A DNA stretch of 64,000 bases from Paenibacillus sp. JNUCC-31 (GCF_014844075.1 NZ_CP062165.1:3968001-4032000); one strand, 5' to 3'. Shown: positions 26,001-34,521, counted from the stretch's first letter. Made by a program: numbers and translations. Notes: generated by a model from the letters alone, not told the origin.

Positions 26001-26058
26001 GGAAAAAAACACTCCCCTGTGCTGAAAGCCATCAAGACAGTTCAACAAGGGGAGTGTT
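26001..26058 (-). terminator. Rho-independent terminator of nrdB
   Basis: On the minus strand AACACTCCCCT (26048-26058) pairs with AGGGGAGTGTT (26008-26018) and is followed by a T-run, after an extended 29-nt loop. Confidence 0.85.
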
Positions 26059-26097
26059 GTGTATTTGTTTTATGTTGCGTTCAATTCATCAATTAAC

Positions 26098-27129
26098 TTA
26101 CAGATCGTCAAATCCGTTATCGTCGCCAACTTTACCATAGTTACGGGATTTAGCTTCGAAGAAGTCTGTTTTGGTTGCATTCAGTGCTTCATCGGAGAAT
26201 GGTTTGATCCAAGGCATGCAGTTCACATCCACGCCTTCGTATGCTTTTTCCATGCCCATCAGGCGCAAACGTTTGTTGGCGATATACTTGATGTAGTCTT
26301 CCAACTCGTTCAGGTCAATGCCGCGTACGTTGCTGAGTGTGTAGTGTGCCCAGTTGGTTTCAAGTTCAACAGCGCGATGGATTGTTTTGTATACATAGTC
26401 CATGTTCTCAGGCGTGTTCAGTTCAGGGAAGTCTACCAGCAGCTGTTTGTACACTTCAGCGAAGAAGTAACAGTGTTGGTTTTCATCACGCTGGATATAA
26501 GAGATCATCTGACTGGTTGCCATCATTTTCTGGTCACGGGCCAGATTATAGAAGAAGGCAAATGTACTATAGAAGAAGATACCTTCAAGTACCAGATCGG
26601 CTACCATGGCTTGGAAGAACGTCTGTGGAGACGGATTATCCCGGAACGTTTGGTAGATGTCGGCGATGAACCGGTTACGGTCAAGCAGCACCGGATCATG
26701 CTTCCAGTATTCAAAGATTTCCTTTTGCTCCCGATCAGATACGATGGAAGAAAGGACGTAGGAGTACGATTGGTTGTGTACCACTTCCTGTTGTCCAATG
26801 ATTGCCGAGATCGCTTCCAGCGAGGAATCGGTGAAATAACGTTTCACGTCACCGACAAACATCGTTTGCATGGAGTCCAGTACAGCGAGCAGGGAGATGT
26901 TGACTTTAAATGTGCGCTGTTCTTCCGGGTCCAATTGGGCAAATTGGGAAGCATCCTTGGACATCGGGATTTCATCCGCGATCCAGTGGTTGAGCAGCAG
27001 TACTTTGTACAGCTTGTACATATGAGGCATGCGAATATCGTTCCAGTTCAGAATGCCTGAGCATTCACCTTCAATGATACGGGTAGACTGGTTAGGCGCT
27101 TCGGTATTGAAAATTTTCTGCAATTGCAT
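26098..27129 (-). CDS. nrdB: Ribonucleoside-diphosphate reductase class I beta subunit
   Basis: A 343-residue ferritin-like R2 subunit. The metal ligands and radical Tyr align with E. coli R2: Asp85 in VLDSMQ, Glu115 and His118 in QQEVVHNQSYSY, Tyr122, then Glu in VLEGIFFYSTFAF and Glu/His in QRDENQHCYFF. It assembles the di-metal tyrosyl radical that starts ribonucleotide reduction by the alpha subunit. The C-terminus ends GDDNGFDDL, the peptide that docks on alpha. It follows nrdA after a 217-nt gap containing a terminator-like hairpin, so the amount of beta may be set separately. Confidence 0.95.
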   Translation of the reverse strand: MQLQKIFNTEAPNQSTRIIEGECSGILNWNDIRMPHMYKLYKVLLLNHWIADEIPMSKDASQFAQLDPEEQRTFKVNISLLAVLDSMQTMFVGDVKRYFTDSSLEAISAIIGQQEVVHNQSYSYVLSSIVSDREQKEIFEYWKHDPVLLDRNRFIADIYQTFRDNPSPQTFFQAMVADLVLEGIFFYSTFAFFYNLARDQKMMATSQMISYIQRDENQHCYFFAEVYKQLLVDFPELNTPENMDYVYKTIHRAVELETNWAHYTLSNVRGIDLNELEDYIKYIANKRLRLMGMEKAYEGVDVNCMPWIKPFSDEALNATKTDFFEAKSRNYGKVGDDNGFDDL

Positions 27130-27251
27130 AATCCGTTCACTCCTTGAATGAATTTACACTGTATAACTACGATGACAGAACAACTTTTATATTAGGGGCT
27201 GTAATGTGGCATCTATATCAACATCCATGATGTTGTGATCATGTTTTGGGC

Positions 27252-27303
27252 AAAAAAGTACCAGGGCAACACCATTTTGCAATCAAAACAGGGATGCCCT
27301 GGT
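27252..27303 (-). terminator. Terminator-like hairpin between nrdA and nrdB
   Basis: On the minus strand ACCAGGGCA (27295-27303) pairs with TGCCCTGGT (27260-27268), a further inner stem is possible, and a T-run follows (27252-27257). It would end or attenuate nrdA transcripts before nrdB, implying partial read-through or a separate nrdB promoter in 27130-27250. Confidence 0.75.
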
Positions 27304-27346
27304 GGTCATCTTGGATCTAGTGAATCTTCTTCTTCACTGATAAAAC

Positions 27347-29680
27347 TTAGCTTGCACAAGAATCGCATTCTTCAATAGTCAAAGCACGGCTGCGGACATA
27401 ATAGGTTGATTTCAGGCCGGCTTTCCAGGCATGCAGGTGAAGCTCCAGGAACTCGGTTGCTTTAATATCTGGACGTACATAAAGGTTGAAGCTTTGAGCC
27501 TGATCGACGTGGCGCTGACGGGCAGCAGCCATATTGATGGAAGCATGCTGGTCCACCATGAACGCTGTTTTATAGTACCAGATCGTTTTTTCAGACAGGT
27601 CAGGGGCCGGGTTGGCAATTTTGTATGTCGTTTTCTCTTCATAGGACAACAGTTCGTAAAGTGGATCAATACTGGCTGTGGAACCTGCGATGATGGACGT
27701 TGAACCATTCGGTGCAATGGCGAACAACCAGGCGTTACGTACACCGTTTTGCTGTACTTCCGTTTGCAGTTCTTTCCATTGGTCGGTTGTAACGAATTTG
27801 CCTACGCGCTCACCGGTTGTGTACTCCCGTTGGTCGAAGTATTTGCCTGTCTGCCAATCGGAACCTTGGAATTTCGGATAATGACCTTTTTCCTTGGATA
27901 GCTCCATGCTGGCTTTAACGAGCAGATAGTTAATTTTTTCATACAGGTTATCGTTATACGTGACTGCTTCTTCCGATTCCCACCGAATGCCTTCAAGAGC
28001 AAGCAGGTGATGGAGTCCGAATGTTCCCAGACCAACCGCACGGTACTGACTGTTGGTATATTGGGCTTGCAGCACTTCAATATTGTTAATGTCGATAACG
28101 TTGTCCAGCATACGAACCTGAATCGGTACCAGACGCTCCAATACATCATGCGGCACTGCACGTGCCAAGTGAATGGAGTTCAGGTTGCAGACTACGAAAT
28201 CGCCCGGCACTTTGGAAATCACGATGCGGGTTTGTCCATCTTTGGTTACGAGCTCTTCCTTTTCAACTACAGTTGCAGATTGGTTCTGCATGATTTCGGT
28301 ACAAAGGTTGGATGAGTACACCATGCCGTGTGCGCTGTTCGGGTTCGCACGGTTGACGGTATCCCGGTAGAACATGTAAGGCGTACCCGTTTCCAGTTGG
28401 GATTTCATGACACGTTTCATGATGTCAATCGCCTGAACCGTGATCCGGGACAGCAGCGGGTGGTTGACCGCCTCCTCATATTTCTCACGGAATGCGCCTT
28501 CGCCTACGGACTCATCATAGAAATCTTCCAGTCCGAGTGGACGACCGTTCTCATCTTTCCAGCCCATCACTTTTTTCGTTTCATGTGGGCAGAACAGGCT
28601 CCATTCACCGCGGCTGGCTACCCGCTCCATGAACAGATCTGGCAGGCAAATCCCGTGGAACACGTCATGCGCACGCATCCGCTCGTCACCGTTGTTCAGC
28701 TTCAGATCGAGGAAGGCCAGAATGTCTTTGTGGAAGACGTCCAGATAAACAGCGATCGCACCTTTACGTGTTCCGAGCTGGTCTACGCTGACCGCAGTGT
28801 TGTTCAGTTGGCGAATCCAAGGGATAACGCCAGAACTTGTATTTTTGTGCCCCCGGATGTCCGATCCACGCGCTCTGACTTTGCCAAGATAAACGCCGAT
28901 GCCGCCGCCCATCTTGCTCAGACGCGCTACATCTGTGTTGGAATCAAAGATTCCTTCAAGGGAATCGTCTACTGTATCAATGAAGCAGCTGGAGAGTTGT
29001 CCGGCCACTTTCTTGCCCGCATTGGACATTGTAGGTGTAGCTGCTGTCATATACATGTTGCTCATGGCCCAGTACGCTTCTTTAACGAGATCCATACGTT
29101 TCTCAGCAGGCTCCTGATGCATCAGGTACATGGCGATAACCATGTAACGCTCTTGTGGCAACTCCATTACTTTTCCGTCAAAATCGTGAGCGAGGTAACG
29201 TTCTGCCAGTGTGAGCAAGCCGATATAGTCAAACAACAGATCATTACGGTAGTCGATGCATTCAGCAAGTTCGTCGATCTGCTCCTTGGTGTAACATTCC
29301 AGCAATTCTTCACGGTAGATACCTTTCTTCACGAGATCTACGAGAAGAGGGTGGAACGCGCCGTATGGCTCTTCCGGATATGACTTATATCTGCGGTTTG
29401 TGGCCGCTTTTTTGTAAAGGGATGTCAGCAGGGAGCGCGCCGCTGCAAATTTCCAGTTAGGCTCTTCCTTTGTTACCAGTTCCAGTGCGCTCATCATAAA
29501 AGCGTTGCTAATCTCGTCTCCGGTAACTTCGTCACGACGGAGCTTGCTGTTTACCCCGCGTACCAGACGTTCCTTGTCCAGCATGTCCAGTCCTTCCAGA
29601 ATACGATCCGCATATACCGAGATGCGCATTTCATCAAAGGCAAGCTGGCGGTTGTTCGGCTTGGTCACAACTTGTGGCAT
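27347..29680 (-). CDS. nrdA: Ribonucleoside-diphosphate reductase class I alpha subunit
   Basis: A 777-residue catalytic subunit. An N-terminal ATP-cone (about residues 5-95, KPNNRQLAFDEMRI) gives allosteric control. The active site shows Cys232 in GQLSSCFIDT, NLCTEI (Asn-x-Cys-x-Glu radical site), CNLNSIHLA (second redox Cys) and PNGSTS. The C-terminal CDSC pair (772/775) accepts electrons from thioredoxin. It reduces ribonucleoside diphosphates to deoxy forms. Two NrdR boxes and a long leader lie upstream; nrdB follows. Confidence 0.96.
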   Translation of the reverse strand: MPQVVTKPNNRQLAFDEMRISVYADRILEGLDMLDKERLVRGVNSKLRRDEVTGDEISNAFMMSALELVTKEEPNWKFAAARSLLTSLYKKAATNRRYKSYPEEPYGAFHPLLVDLVKKGIYREELLECYTKEQIDELAECIDYRNDLLFDYIGLLTLAERYLAHDFDGKVMELPQERYMVIAMYLMHQEPAEKRMDLVKEAYWAMSNMYMTAATPTMSNAGKKVAGQLSSCFIDTVDDSLEGIFDSNTDVARLSKMGGGIGVYLGKVRARGSDIRGHKNTSSGVIPWIRQLNNTAVSVDQLGTRKGAIAVYLDVFHKDILAFLDLKLNNGDERMRAHDVFHGICLPDLFMERVASRGEWSLFCPHETKKVMGWKDENGRPLGLEDFYDESVGEGAFREKYEEAVNHPLLSRITVQAIDIMKRVMKSQLETGTPYMFYRDTVNRANPNSAHGMVYSSNLCTEIMQNQSATVVEKEELVTKDGQTRIVISKVPGDFVVCNLNSIHLARAVPHDVLERLVPIQVRMLDNVIDINNIEVLQAQYTNSQYRAVGLGTFGLHHLLALEGIRWESEEAVTYNDNLYEKINYLLVKASMELSKEKGHYPKFQGSDWQTGKYFDQREYTTGERVGKFVTTDQWKELQTEVQQNGVRNAWLFAIAPNGSTSIIAGSTASIDPLYELLSYEEKTTYKIANPAPDLSEKTIWYYKTAFMVDQHASINMAAARQRHVDQAQSFNLYVRPDIKATEFLELHLHAWKAGLKSTYYVRSRALTIEECDSCAS

Positions 29681-30161
29681 GAATATTCCTCGCTTTCACA
29701 TGTTTAAGAGATAAAATGGAGAAATTCTTTATATAAAGAATTGAGTGTCTTCTTACGTTGGGATATAGATATATACTGCATAATGCGGACTGAATGGTGG
29801 TGACAGGGCGTCGTACTTCATCTTGTGACATAGGACAGCTTTCAGCACCTGATCCATATACAAGGTATTCTTCTCGCGTTGCGATTGGAAATGCCCATGG
29901 AAGGATGCTCTGGCTTCCTTATGACCCATTATTAAAGGTGCAACAAATGACATAAAAGGTTTCTTATGTAAACTTTTGTCTATTGCAAACGCGCCTGTAT
30001 GATGAGGATACCGGGTGCAGTCCAAACAGCCCCGTTAACCTCAGTGTCAGCTCTGTTTCGAGAAAGCGATTTACACCTACAGGGACGTGCCTTTGAAGGT
30101 GATTTCATCCTTTTTTCACGAGATTTCAGAAGGTGACTCATAGAAGTGGGGTAATTCGAAT
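29681..30161 (-). other. 480-nt untranslated leader of nrdA
   Basis: The promoter with its NrdR boxes lies near 30162-30230, leaving about 480 nt before the nrdA start codon. An ORF of 90 codons (29753-30025, minus) lies in it but has no ribosome site and no recognised motif. Close to nrdA, TTCTTTATATAAAGAA (centre near 29737) is a perfect palindrome. No cobalamin or other known riboswitch signature was recognised. Confidence 0.4.
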
Positions 30162-30209
30162 TCACTACATTTTGTTGCTGTTATCATAATGTAACCCAAC
30201 ATATAGTGT
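30162..30209 (-). promoter_or_regulatory. Pair of NrdR boxes controlling nrdA
   Basis: Minus-strand ACACTATATGTTGGGT (30194-30209) matches the NrdR consensus ACACWATATATWGTGT at 13 of 16 positions; a second, CAACAAAATGTAGTGA, spans 30162-30177. Their centres are 32 bp apart, three helical turns, the spacing known for NrdR box pairs. TTGACC or TTTACA elements at about 30210-30225 would serve as -35. NrdR represses ribonucleotide reductase genes when dATP is abundant. Confidence 0.8.
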
Positions 30210-30331
30210 TTGTAAACAGGGTCAACACCGTGAAACGTAATTCCGAGTATACCATTTTAGCCAGGAATCCGCAAAGGAAAAGGACTGGAAGATTTGAAGA
30301 TTGTTCAAAAAAATTTTTGGGTCAAATCAGA

Positions 30332-30379
30332 TGACGTCTTCACGTCAGTTTGAATTGTTACGCATTCAGCTGGTAGAAT
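30332..30379 (+). promoter_or_regulatory. Palindrome and promoter before the thiamine-binding-type gene
   Basis: TGACGTCTTCACGTCA (30332-30347) is a perfect palindrome with a 4-bp centre. It abuts a possible promoter TTGAAT (30350-30355), 18 bp, TAGAAT (30374-30379). A bound protein would occupy the -35 side. Confidence 0.45.
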
Positions 30380-30450
30380 AAAAATAGTCAAAAATCGACT
30401 AAAATGAGCGGCAACGGTGAATCACGGGGCCCAGAGGAGGCGGAGCGAAA

Positions 30451-30777
30451 GTGGCAATAGCAGAAGTGACTGTAATTCCAATTGGAACCGGGACGACCAG
30501 CTTGAGCAGTTATGTGGCGGATATGCAGAAAGTGTTGGAAAATCAGCGGGGCATTACATATCAGTTGACCTCCATGAGCACCATTATTGAAGGCCCGTTG
30601 AATGAGGTGTTCACCGCAATTGCGGCCTTGCATGAAGCTCCGTTTCTATCTGGAGCCCAGCGTGTTTCCACCTCCGTGAAGATAGACGACCGTCGTGACA
30701 AACCGGACGCTTCCAGTGTGCAGAAGCTGCAATCTGTTCAGGATCAACTGGCATCTCGTCAAGCTCGGCCCAATTAG
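30451..30777 (+). CDS. MTH1187 family thiamine-binding protein (YqgV-like)
   Basis: A 108-residue protein of the MTH1187/UPF0045 family with a ferredoxin-like fold: AIAEVTVIPIGTGTTSLSSYVADM, YQLTSMSTIIEGPLNEVFTAIAALHEAPF and QRVSTSVKIDDRRDK are characteristic. Structures of relatives bind thiamine or its precursor hydroxymethylpyrimidine; the cellular role is unclear. The start is GTG 30451 behind GAGGAGGCGG. Single gene closed by a strong terminator. Confidence 0.9.
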   Translation: MAIAEVTVIPIGTGTTSLSSYVADMQKVLENQRGITYQLTSMSTIIEGPLNEVFTAIAALHEAPFLSGAQRVSTSVKIDDRRDKPDASSVQKLQSVQDQLASRQARPN

Positions 30778-30817
30778 CAGATACCTTTAGTGTATATGGC
30801 ATTCTGATGCAGGATGC

Positions 30818-30868
30818 AAACCTAAAAAGCTTCGCAGGATTTCTCCTAGCGAAGCTTTTTAGGTTTAC
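30818..30868. terminator. Bidirectional terminator
   Basis: The 18-bp perfect stem AAACCTAAAAAGCTTCGC (30818-30835) / GCGAAGCTTTTTAGGTTT (30849-30866) serves the convergent genes at 30451 and 30882. Confidence 0.85.
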
Positions 30869-30881
30869 AGGATACTGAATA

Positions 30882-31415
30882 CTACAGAATTAAACCTGCT
30901 TTTTTAAGATCAGCTCTGTTTAGTACCAAGGATCCTTGTAGTTTTTTTATACGAACTGTATTTCCGGATGGAGCGGTTACAACTTTCTCCTCATCCTCTT
31001 TGAGACCATTGGCATTAACGCTGAGGATTGTTTTTAAATTTTTAGAAATGTTATATACATCTGCTGAATCTCCCTTTAGATTAACCTGGTATCCATTAGA
31101 TGCAGACAAATCAATCAATGTAATCCAATCTGCCTGGGATTGGCTTTTGGCAGAGAATTCAATAGAGCGGGTTGCACTTGAATAGTTTACCTCATAACCG
31201 AGGATTTTAGCAGCCTCGCGTAGTTGGAGATATGTATTCCCTTTATAGAGCAATTGATCAGATGTTACTGACTTGGATTGGCCATTTACGATAACTTTAA
31301 AGTTCGCAAGAGTGGCTTGTACCTTTTTGGAGGTAGCTGCAACAGCCATGGAAGAGGACCCGATCAACATCCCGATGGATAAAGCAATAATTACCTTTTT
31401 CATTTTCACGTGCAT
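30882..31415 (-). CDS. Exported stalk-domain protein (copper amine oxidase N-terminal-like)
   Basis: A 177-residue secreted protein. The signal peptide is MKKVIIALSIGMLIGSSS followed by cleavage near AVAAT. Residues about 35-95 form the stalk domain found in many Paenibacillus surface proteins: FKVIVNGQSKSVTSDQLLYKGNTYLQLREAAKILGYEVNY. The C-terminal 80 residues are not recognised. ATG 31415 is 6 nt from AGGAG; ATG 31418, 31421 and 31403 are alternatives. Probably a cell-envelope protein. Confidence 0.8.
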   Translation of the reverse strand: MHVKMKKVIIALSIGMLIGSSSMAVAATSKKVQATLANFKVIVNGQSKSVTSDQLLYKGNTYLQLREAAKILGYEVNYSSATRSIEFSAKSQSQADWITLIDLSASNGYQVNLKGDSADVYNISKNLKTILSVNANGLKEDEEKVVTAPSGNTVRIKKLQGSLVLNRADLKKAGLIL

Positions 31416-31747
31416 CATCATCTCCTATGTAAGTATGCTATACCTAGGAATAATACCCTAATCAGGAAGGATTGACACGGGTGTAAATTATTATATTTTT
31501 ACTCCTTATGAATCAATTGTTGGCTTTCATATATAAATTCAAATGTCCAAATATGTTCATGAATTTTATGAACGGGTTGTTTAATTGGTCCCAAAGATCT
31601 GTATTTATAAAATAGTGTTATGACAAGAGGACTATACCCTTTCATTTTTATGTTAATACCGCGGCTTGCCAAAAGTAAGGCCTGGAGGTCTGGTGGCTTT
31701 GCCTTGCCTGCATTCTGCTTAAAAAAGCCGCAATGGTGGAAAAACGC

Positions 31748-31788
31748 AAAAGGGACAAAGCAGGATAAACCTCTGCTTCGTCCCTTTT
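31748..31788. terminator. Terminator hairpin in the 31416-31868 gap
   Basis: AAAAGGGACAAAGCAG (31748-31763) pairs with CTGCTTCGTCCCTTTT (31773-31788). It can end the leftward lipoprotein gene. The rest of the gap holds no supported gene; 31660-31740 is more GC-rich than its surroundings but shows no ORF or known motif. Confidence 0.8.
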
Positions 31789-31868
31789 GAACGTATGGGT
31801 GTTATTTCTCTTCACCAATATGCTTTTAAGGGCATTTGAGACAGCCCCTTTAAGGAATATTGAGAAGG

Positions 31869-32999
31869 CTATTCTGCAGTCACCAGTGCTGCTCCAATGA
31901 GCGTAGCATTGGTATAACCACCTCCAACATTCTCAAATGAGAAGTTGGCGATCGGAGCACCGATTACGGTAGCGTAGTCTCCCTCAAGCAGATCGCCTGT
32001 GGAGGATGGATAGATGGCGAGTACATTGTTTCCGTTATCATCCATGATATGAACGATAGCAGCTGTGGAGCCATCAGAAGTATCTTCTTCAACCTCAATA
32101 ACTTCACCGCTAATTTGTATAAAATGTTCATAGTAATTCGCAACATTTTTATTCAAATGTTTGGTTGTCACTTTGGTATCCACCAAACTTTTAAGCTTTT
32201 TGCGAACTTCAGCTGTACTGGCTGGGATTAAATCGTCGTGCGCTGTGAAAAAGTCATAAGAAACTTGTTCCATGATCGCTGTATCATTAGTTATGATCGG
32301 GGTTAATTCTTTGAAATAATCAGCCGCAGTTACTACTGTCTCCTGGTTTAAAGAAGCTGTATTCGCTTTAGTCTGTTCAATAGGAGAGGAAATAACCAAT
32401 GAATTCAAAATTTCATTGACTTGCTCTTTTCCTTTTTGTTCATAATAGTTCTTGGAGTAGGTTAATGTCAGACTATAAAGCTCAGCATTGGATGGAATCA
32501 GGTATTGAATCAAGACAACCTCTCCTCCAGATGGGTGGTTATATGTTCCTTCCAGAACACCTGCATTGTAATCTTTGAAAGGTTTTTTGGTGTAACTGGT
32601 CTTCTTATACTCTGGAACACCAATGCTTTGCCCATTTTGTTCATAGTAGGCAACAGTTGCATTGGCTATTGCTTCGGGGTTAGTTTCACCACTCGGATTA
32701 GCATCAATAAGAAAATTAACGTTATCGGCAAATTGAGTTGCTTCCTGGTTAGAAAAAGCAGCTTTGAGTGCTGGCACGTTCAATTGGCTTGTATCTACGC
32801 TTTTCCAGTGATCCGGATATGAAAATGAGAAACCTTCTCCACTATATGTAGTGTATTTAGTAGCTTTAGCCTCGGCCGAGCTCGTTTCGGTTGTACTTGC
32901 TTTCTCTGAAGTTTGTGTATCTGCTGTTTTTGTTGTTTCTGAATTACCGCAAGCACTAAGCAATGCTGTTAATGCCAAAATCGTAATAAGCTTTTTCAT
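31869..32999 (-). CDS. Lipoprotein with PsbP/MOG1-like domain and C-terminal OB-like region
   Basis: A 376-residue lipoprotein: signal peptide with lipobox LLSAC (Cys 17), a Thr/Ser/Glu-rich linker (about 18-45), then YSGEGFSFSYPDHWKSVDTS, the opening of PsbP/DUF1795-type domains, running to about 200. A helical segment and a C-terminal beta-rich part (IQISGEVIEVEEDTSDG, IVHIMDDNGNNVLAIYPSS, LLEGDYATVIGAPIANFSF) resemble OB-fold lipoprotein modules. No enzymatic signature. It lies 66 nt after an XRE regulator gene on the same strand and is probably its partner. Confidence 0.82.
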   Translation of the reverse strand: MKKLITILALTALLSACGNSETTKTADTQTSEKASTTETSSAEAKATKYTTYSGEGFSFSYPDHWKSVDTSQLNVPALKAAFSNQEATQFADNVNFLIDANPSGETNPEAIANATVAYYEQNGQSIGVPEYKKTSYTKKPFKDYNAGVLEGTYNHPSGGEVVLIQYLIPSNAELYSLTLTYSKNYYEQKGKEQVNEILNSLVISSPIEQTKANTASLNQETVVTAADYFKELTPIITNDTAIMEQVSYDFFTAHDDLIPASTAEVRKKLKSLVDTKVTTKHLNKNVANYYEHFIQISGEVIEVEEDTSDGSTAAIVHIMDDNGNNVLAIYPSSTGDLLEGDYATVIGAPIANFSFENVGGGYTNATLIGAALVTAE

Positions 33000-33065
33000 G
33001 ATATCTAATTGCTCCTAGTGTGTTCCCCATCGGATGGGATTTTTTTCTAAGATCATCGTGTGGGT

Positions 33066-33425
33066 TCAATGATTACGATCTGAACTGCTCATGATAAAGT
33101 TGAAAAATTGCCTGGTTTCGTTTTTGAGTTGATCAGGCGCATTAAAAAATTCCCTTAGAAAGACTCCGTGTAAGGGATGATCCAGGTAAAAAGACATTTG
33201 CTCATTTAAACTCTGAATTGGATTTGAGGTTAGACCGATAAGATAATCGGCACTCGTCCCCAGAACGTTCACCAAACGACATAAAGCATCTGGATCAGGT
33301 TTCCTATGATTGTTTTCATACCGGGACAATTGAACTATTGTAAGGTTCGTTTTTTCAGACAATTCCTTCTGAGAAAAACCCTTCAGTTCCCTTAAATGTT
33401 TAATGCGTTCACCTAGAGTAGGCAT
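33066..33425 (-). CDS. XRE family transcriptional regulator
   Basis: A 119-residue protein with an N-terminal Cro/C1 helix-turn-helix (GERIKHLRELKGFSQKELSEKTNLTIVQLSRYENNHRKP), the extension DALCRLVNVLGTSADYLIGLTSNP common in SinR/ImmR-like repressors, and a short C-terminal domain. ATG 33425 has GGAG 5 nt upstream. GGTAAT palindromes at 33487-33558 are probable operators, so it likely represses itself and the downstream lipoprotein gene. Confidence 0.9.
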   Translation of the reverse strand: MPTLGERIKHLRELKGFSQKELSEKTNLTIVQLSRYENNHRKPDPDALCRLVNVLGTSADYLIGLTSNPIQSLNEQMSFYLDHPLHGVFLREFFNAPDQLKNETRQFFNFIMSSSDRNH

Positions 33426-33486
33426 AGACACTCCTTTCTACTTGAATAGTAAAATAATATCATCCCTACATAAATGAGAATACATA

Positions 33487-33558
33487 ATTACCGAAAAGGT
33501 AATGAGTGTGTTGAAAAGACGGTAATCCTATCCAATAAAATATACCATTACGGTAATG
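33487..33558. promoter_or_regulatory. Operator cluster of the XRE regulator
   Basis: Three copies of the half-site GGTAAT occur before the XRE gene: palindrome ATTACCGAAAAGGTAAT (33487-33503), a lone GGTAAT (33521-33526) and palindrome CATTACGGTAATG (33546-33558). The spread over 70 bp is like a multi-site repressor control region. Confidence 0.65.
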
Positions 33559-33789
33559 TTTAAGGATGTAAATAAACAACATCTTGATAAAAAACTATGA
33601 TTTTAATAAATATACGCGTGCTCCTAAAGAACCATGGGATCGTTATATGTGTAATATTGAAGCTTAAAGTTTCACTGCTGTAGGGAAGATATCCTTTGAA
33701 GGACAGCCGCCCAATTTTAACTGGAGCCCGGTCTCACGAGGGACTTTTGCATATAGTGAATTGTACCTCAAATCAAAGGAGGGTTTTAC

Positions 33790-33894
33790 ATGAGTGGAGT
33801 TGTAGGTGGATATGGCGGCGCTTGGACATCGACTGGTGCCATTTTGGTTCTGTTCATTCTTCTCGTTATCATCACTAAATCTTTCTGGGTATAA
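33790..33894 (+). CDS. YjcZ family sporulation protein
   Basis: A 34-residue peptide: Gly/Tyr-rich start MSGVVGGYGGAWTSTG then the hydrophobic AILVLFILLVIITKSFWV. This is the pattern of the YjcZ/YczN small proteins made during sporulation in Bacillales, probably membrane or coat associated. AAAGGAGGG lies 7 nt before the ATG and a strong terminator follows. The C-terminal half is nearly identical to that of the 34063 gene. Rest of the 33426-33789 gap: only the XRE operators and A+T-rich DNA. Confidence 0.88.
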   Translation: MSGVVGGYGGAWTSTGAILVLFILLVIITKSFWV

Positions 33895-33901
33895 TGTGTG
33901 G

Positions 33902-33935
33902 AACTCCGCCGGTTTACCGGTGGGGTTTTTTTTGT
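33902..33935 (+). terminator. Rho-independent terminator after the YjcZ gene
   Basis: AACTCCGCCGGT (33902-33913) pairs over 12 bp (with G-U pairs) with ACCGGTGGGGTT, followed by a run of T. Confidence 0.88.
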
Positions 33936-34062
33936 AGGTTGTGGACAAGCCCATATGAATAGTGAAAACGCCTATTTTGTCAAAGGAGGGCGATAGCCCG
34001 ATCCAGAGGTAGGCAGAATACATAGCTTAGGGGTGTAGGCAAATGTTAAGGAGGAATGAACA

Positions 34063-34377
34063 ATGAGCGAAGTTAAACCGAATTCACCGAACGGACAGGG
34101 ACACGTATACGGACATATGGGAGGGTATGAGCATATGCAAGGATATCAATACACAGGTCATGAAATGCATGGGTACGGATATGGATATGGGTGTACAATG
34201 CCGATGGGATATGGCTACGGATATGCACATCATGCGAATCATGCTCCAATGCTGCATGGTTATCAGCAGGGTTGTGGAACTTCCTATGGACATGGTGGAG
34301 GAAGCTGGGGGTCCATGGGTACGATTCTTGTACTGTTCATCCTGTTGGTCATTATCTCCAAAACGATGTTTATCTAG
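34063..34377 (+). CDS. YjcZ-like protein with long His/Gly/Tyr-rich N-terminus
   Basis: A 104-residue protein. Residues 1-85 are low-complexity and rich in His, Gly, Tyr and Met (for example HEMHGYGYGYGCTMPMGYGY, with 12 or so His). Residues 86-104, GTILVLFILLVIISKTMFI, match the YjcZ-type hydrophobic tail of the preceding gene. The tail probably inserts in a forespore or coat membrane while the repeats may bind metal or cross-link; both are inference. AAGGAGG precedes the ATG and two hairpin terminators follow. Confidence 0.82.
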   Translation: MSEVKPNSPNGQGHVYGHMGGYEHMQGYQYTGHEMHGYGYGYGCTMPMGYGYGYAHHANHAPMLHGYQQGCGTSYGHGGGSWGSMGTILVLFILLVIISKTMFI

Positions 34378-34427
34378 CTCTTGCCATAACAACGGGTTCA
34401 GGGAGTTGATCCGTACAACTCCGATGA

Positions 34428-34456
34428 AAGGCGCCGAGATTGTATCGGCGCCTTTT
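34428..34456 (+). terminator. Rho-independent terminator after the His-rich YjcZ-like gene
   Basis: AAGGCGCCGAGAT (34428-34440) pairs with ATCGGCGCCTTTT (34444-34456). Confidence 0.85.
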
Positions 34457-34521
34457 GGCGGTCTGACGTTGCCAAAACTTAACACGGTTGTAATCCCGTG
34501 GTTTCTGTAAGCAGACATGGA

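Noticed and set aside
26059..27060. 333-codon plus-strand ORF opposite nrdB
   Set aside because: Shadow of nrdB, which has every metal ligand and the radical tyrosine.
28328..29383. 351-codon plus-strand ORF opposite nrdA
   Set aside because: Complement of the strongly conserved nrdA; no ribosome site or family match.
29753..30025. 90-codon minus-strand ORF in the nrdA leader
   Set aside because: No ribosome site before any start codon and no recognisable motif; kept only as a remark on the leader.
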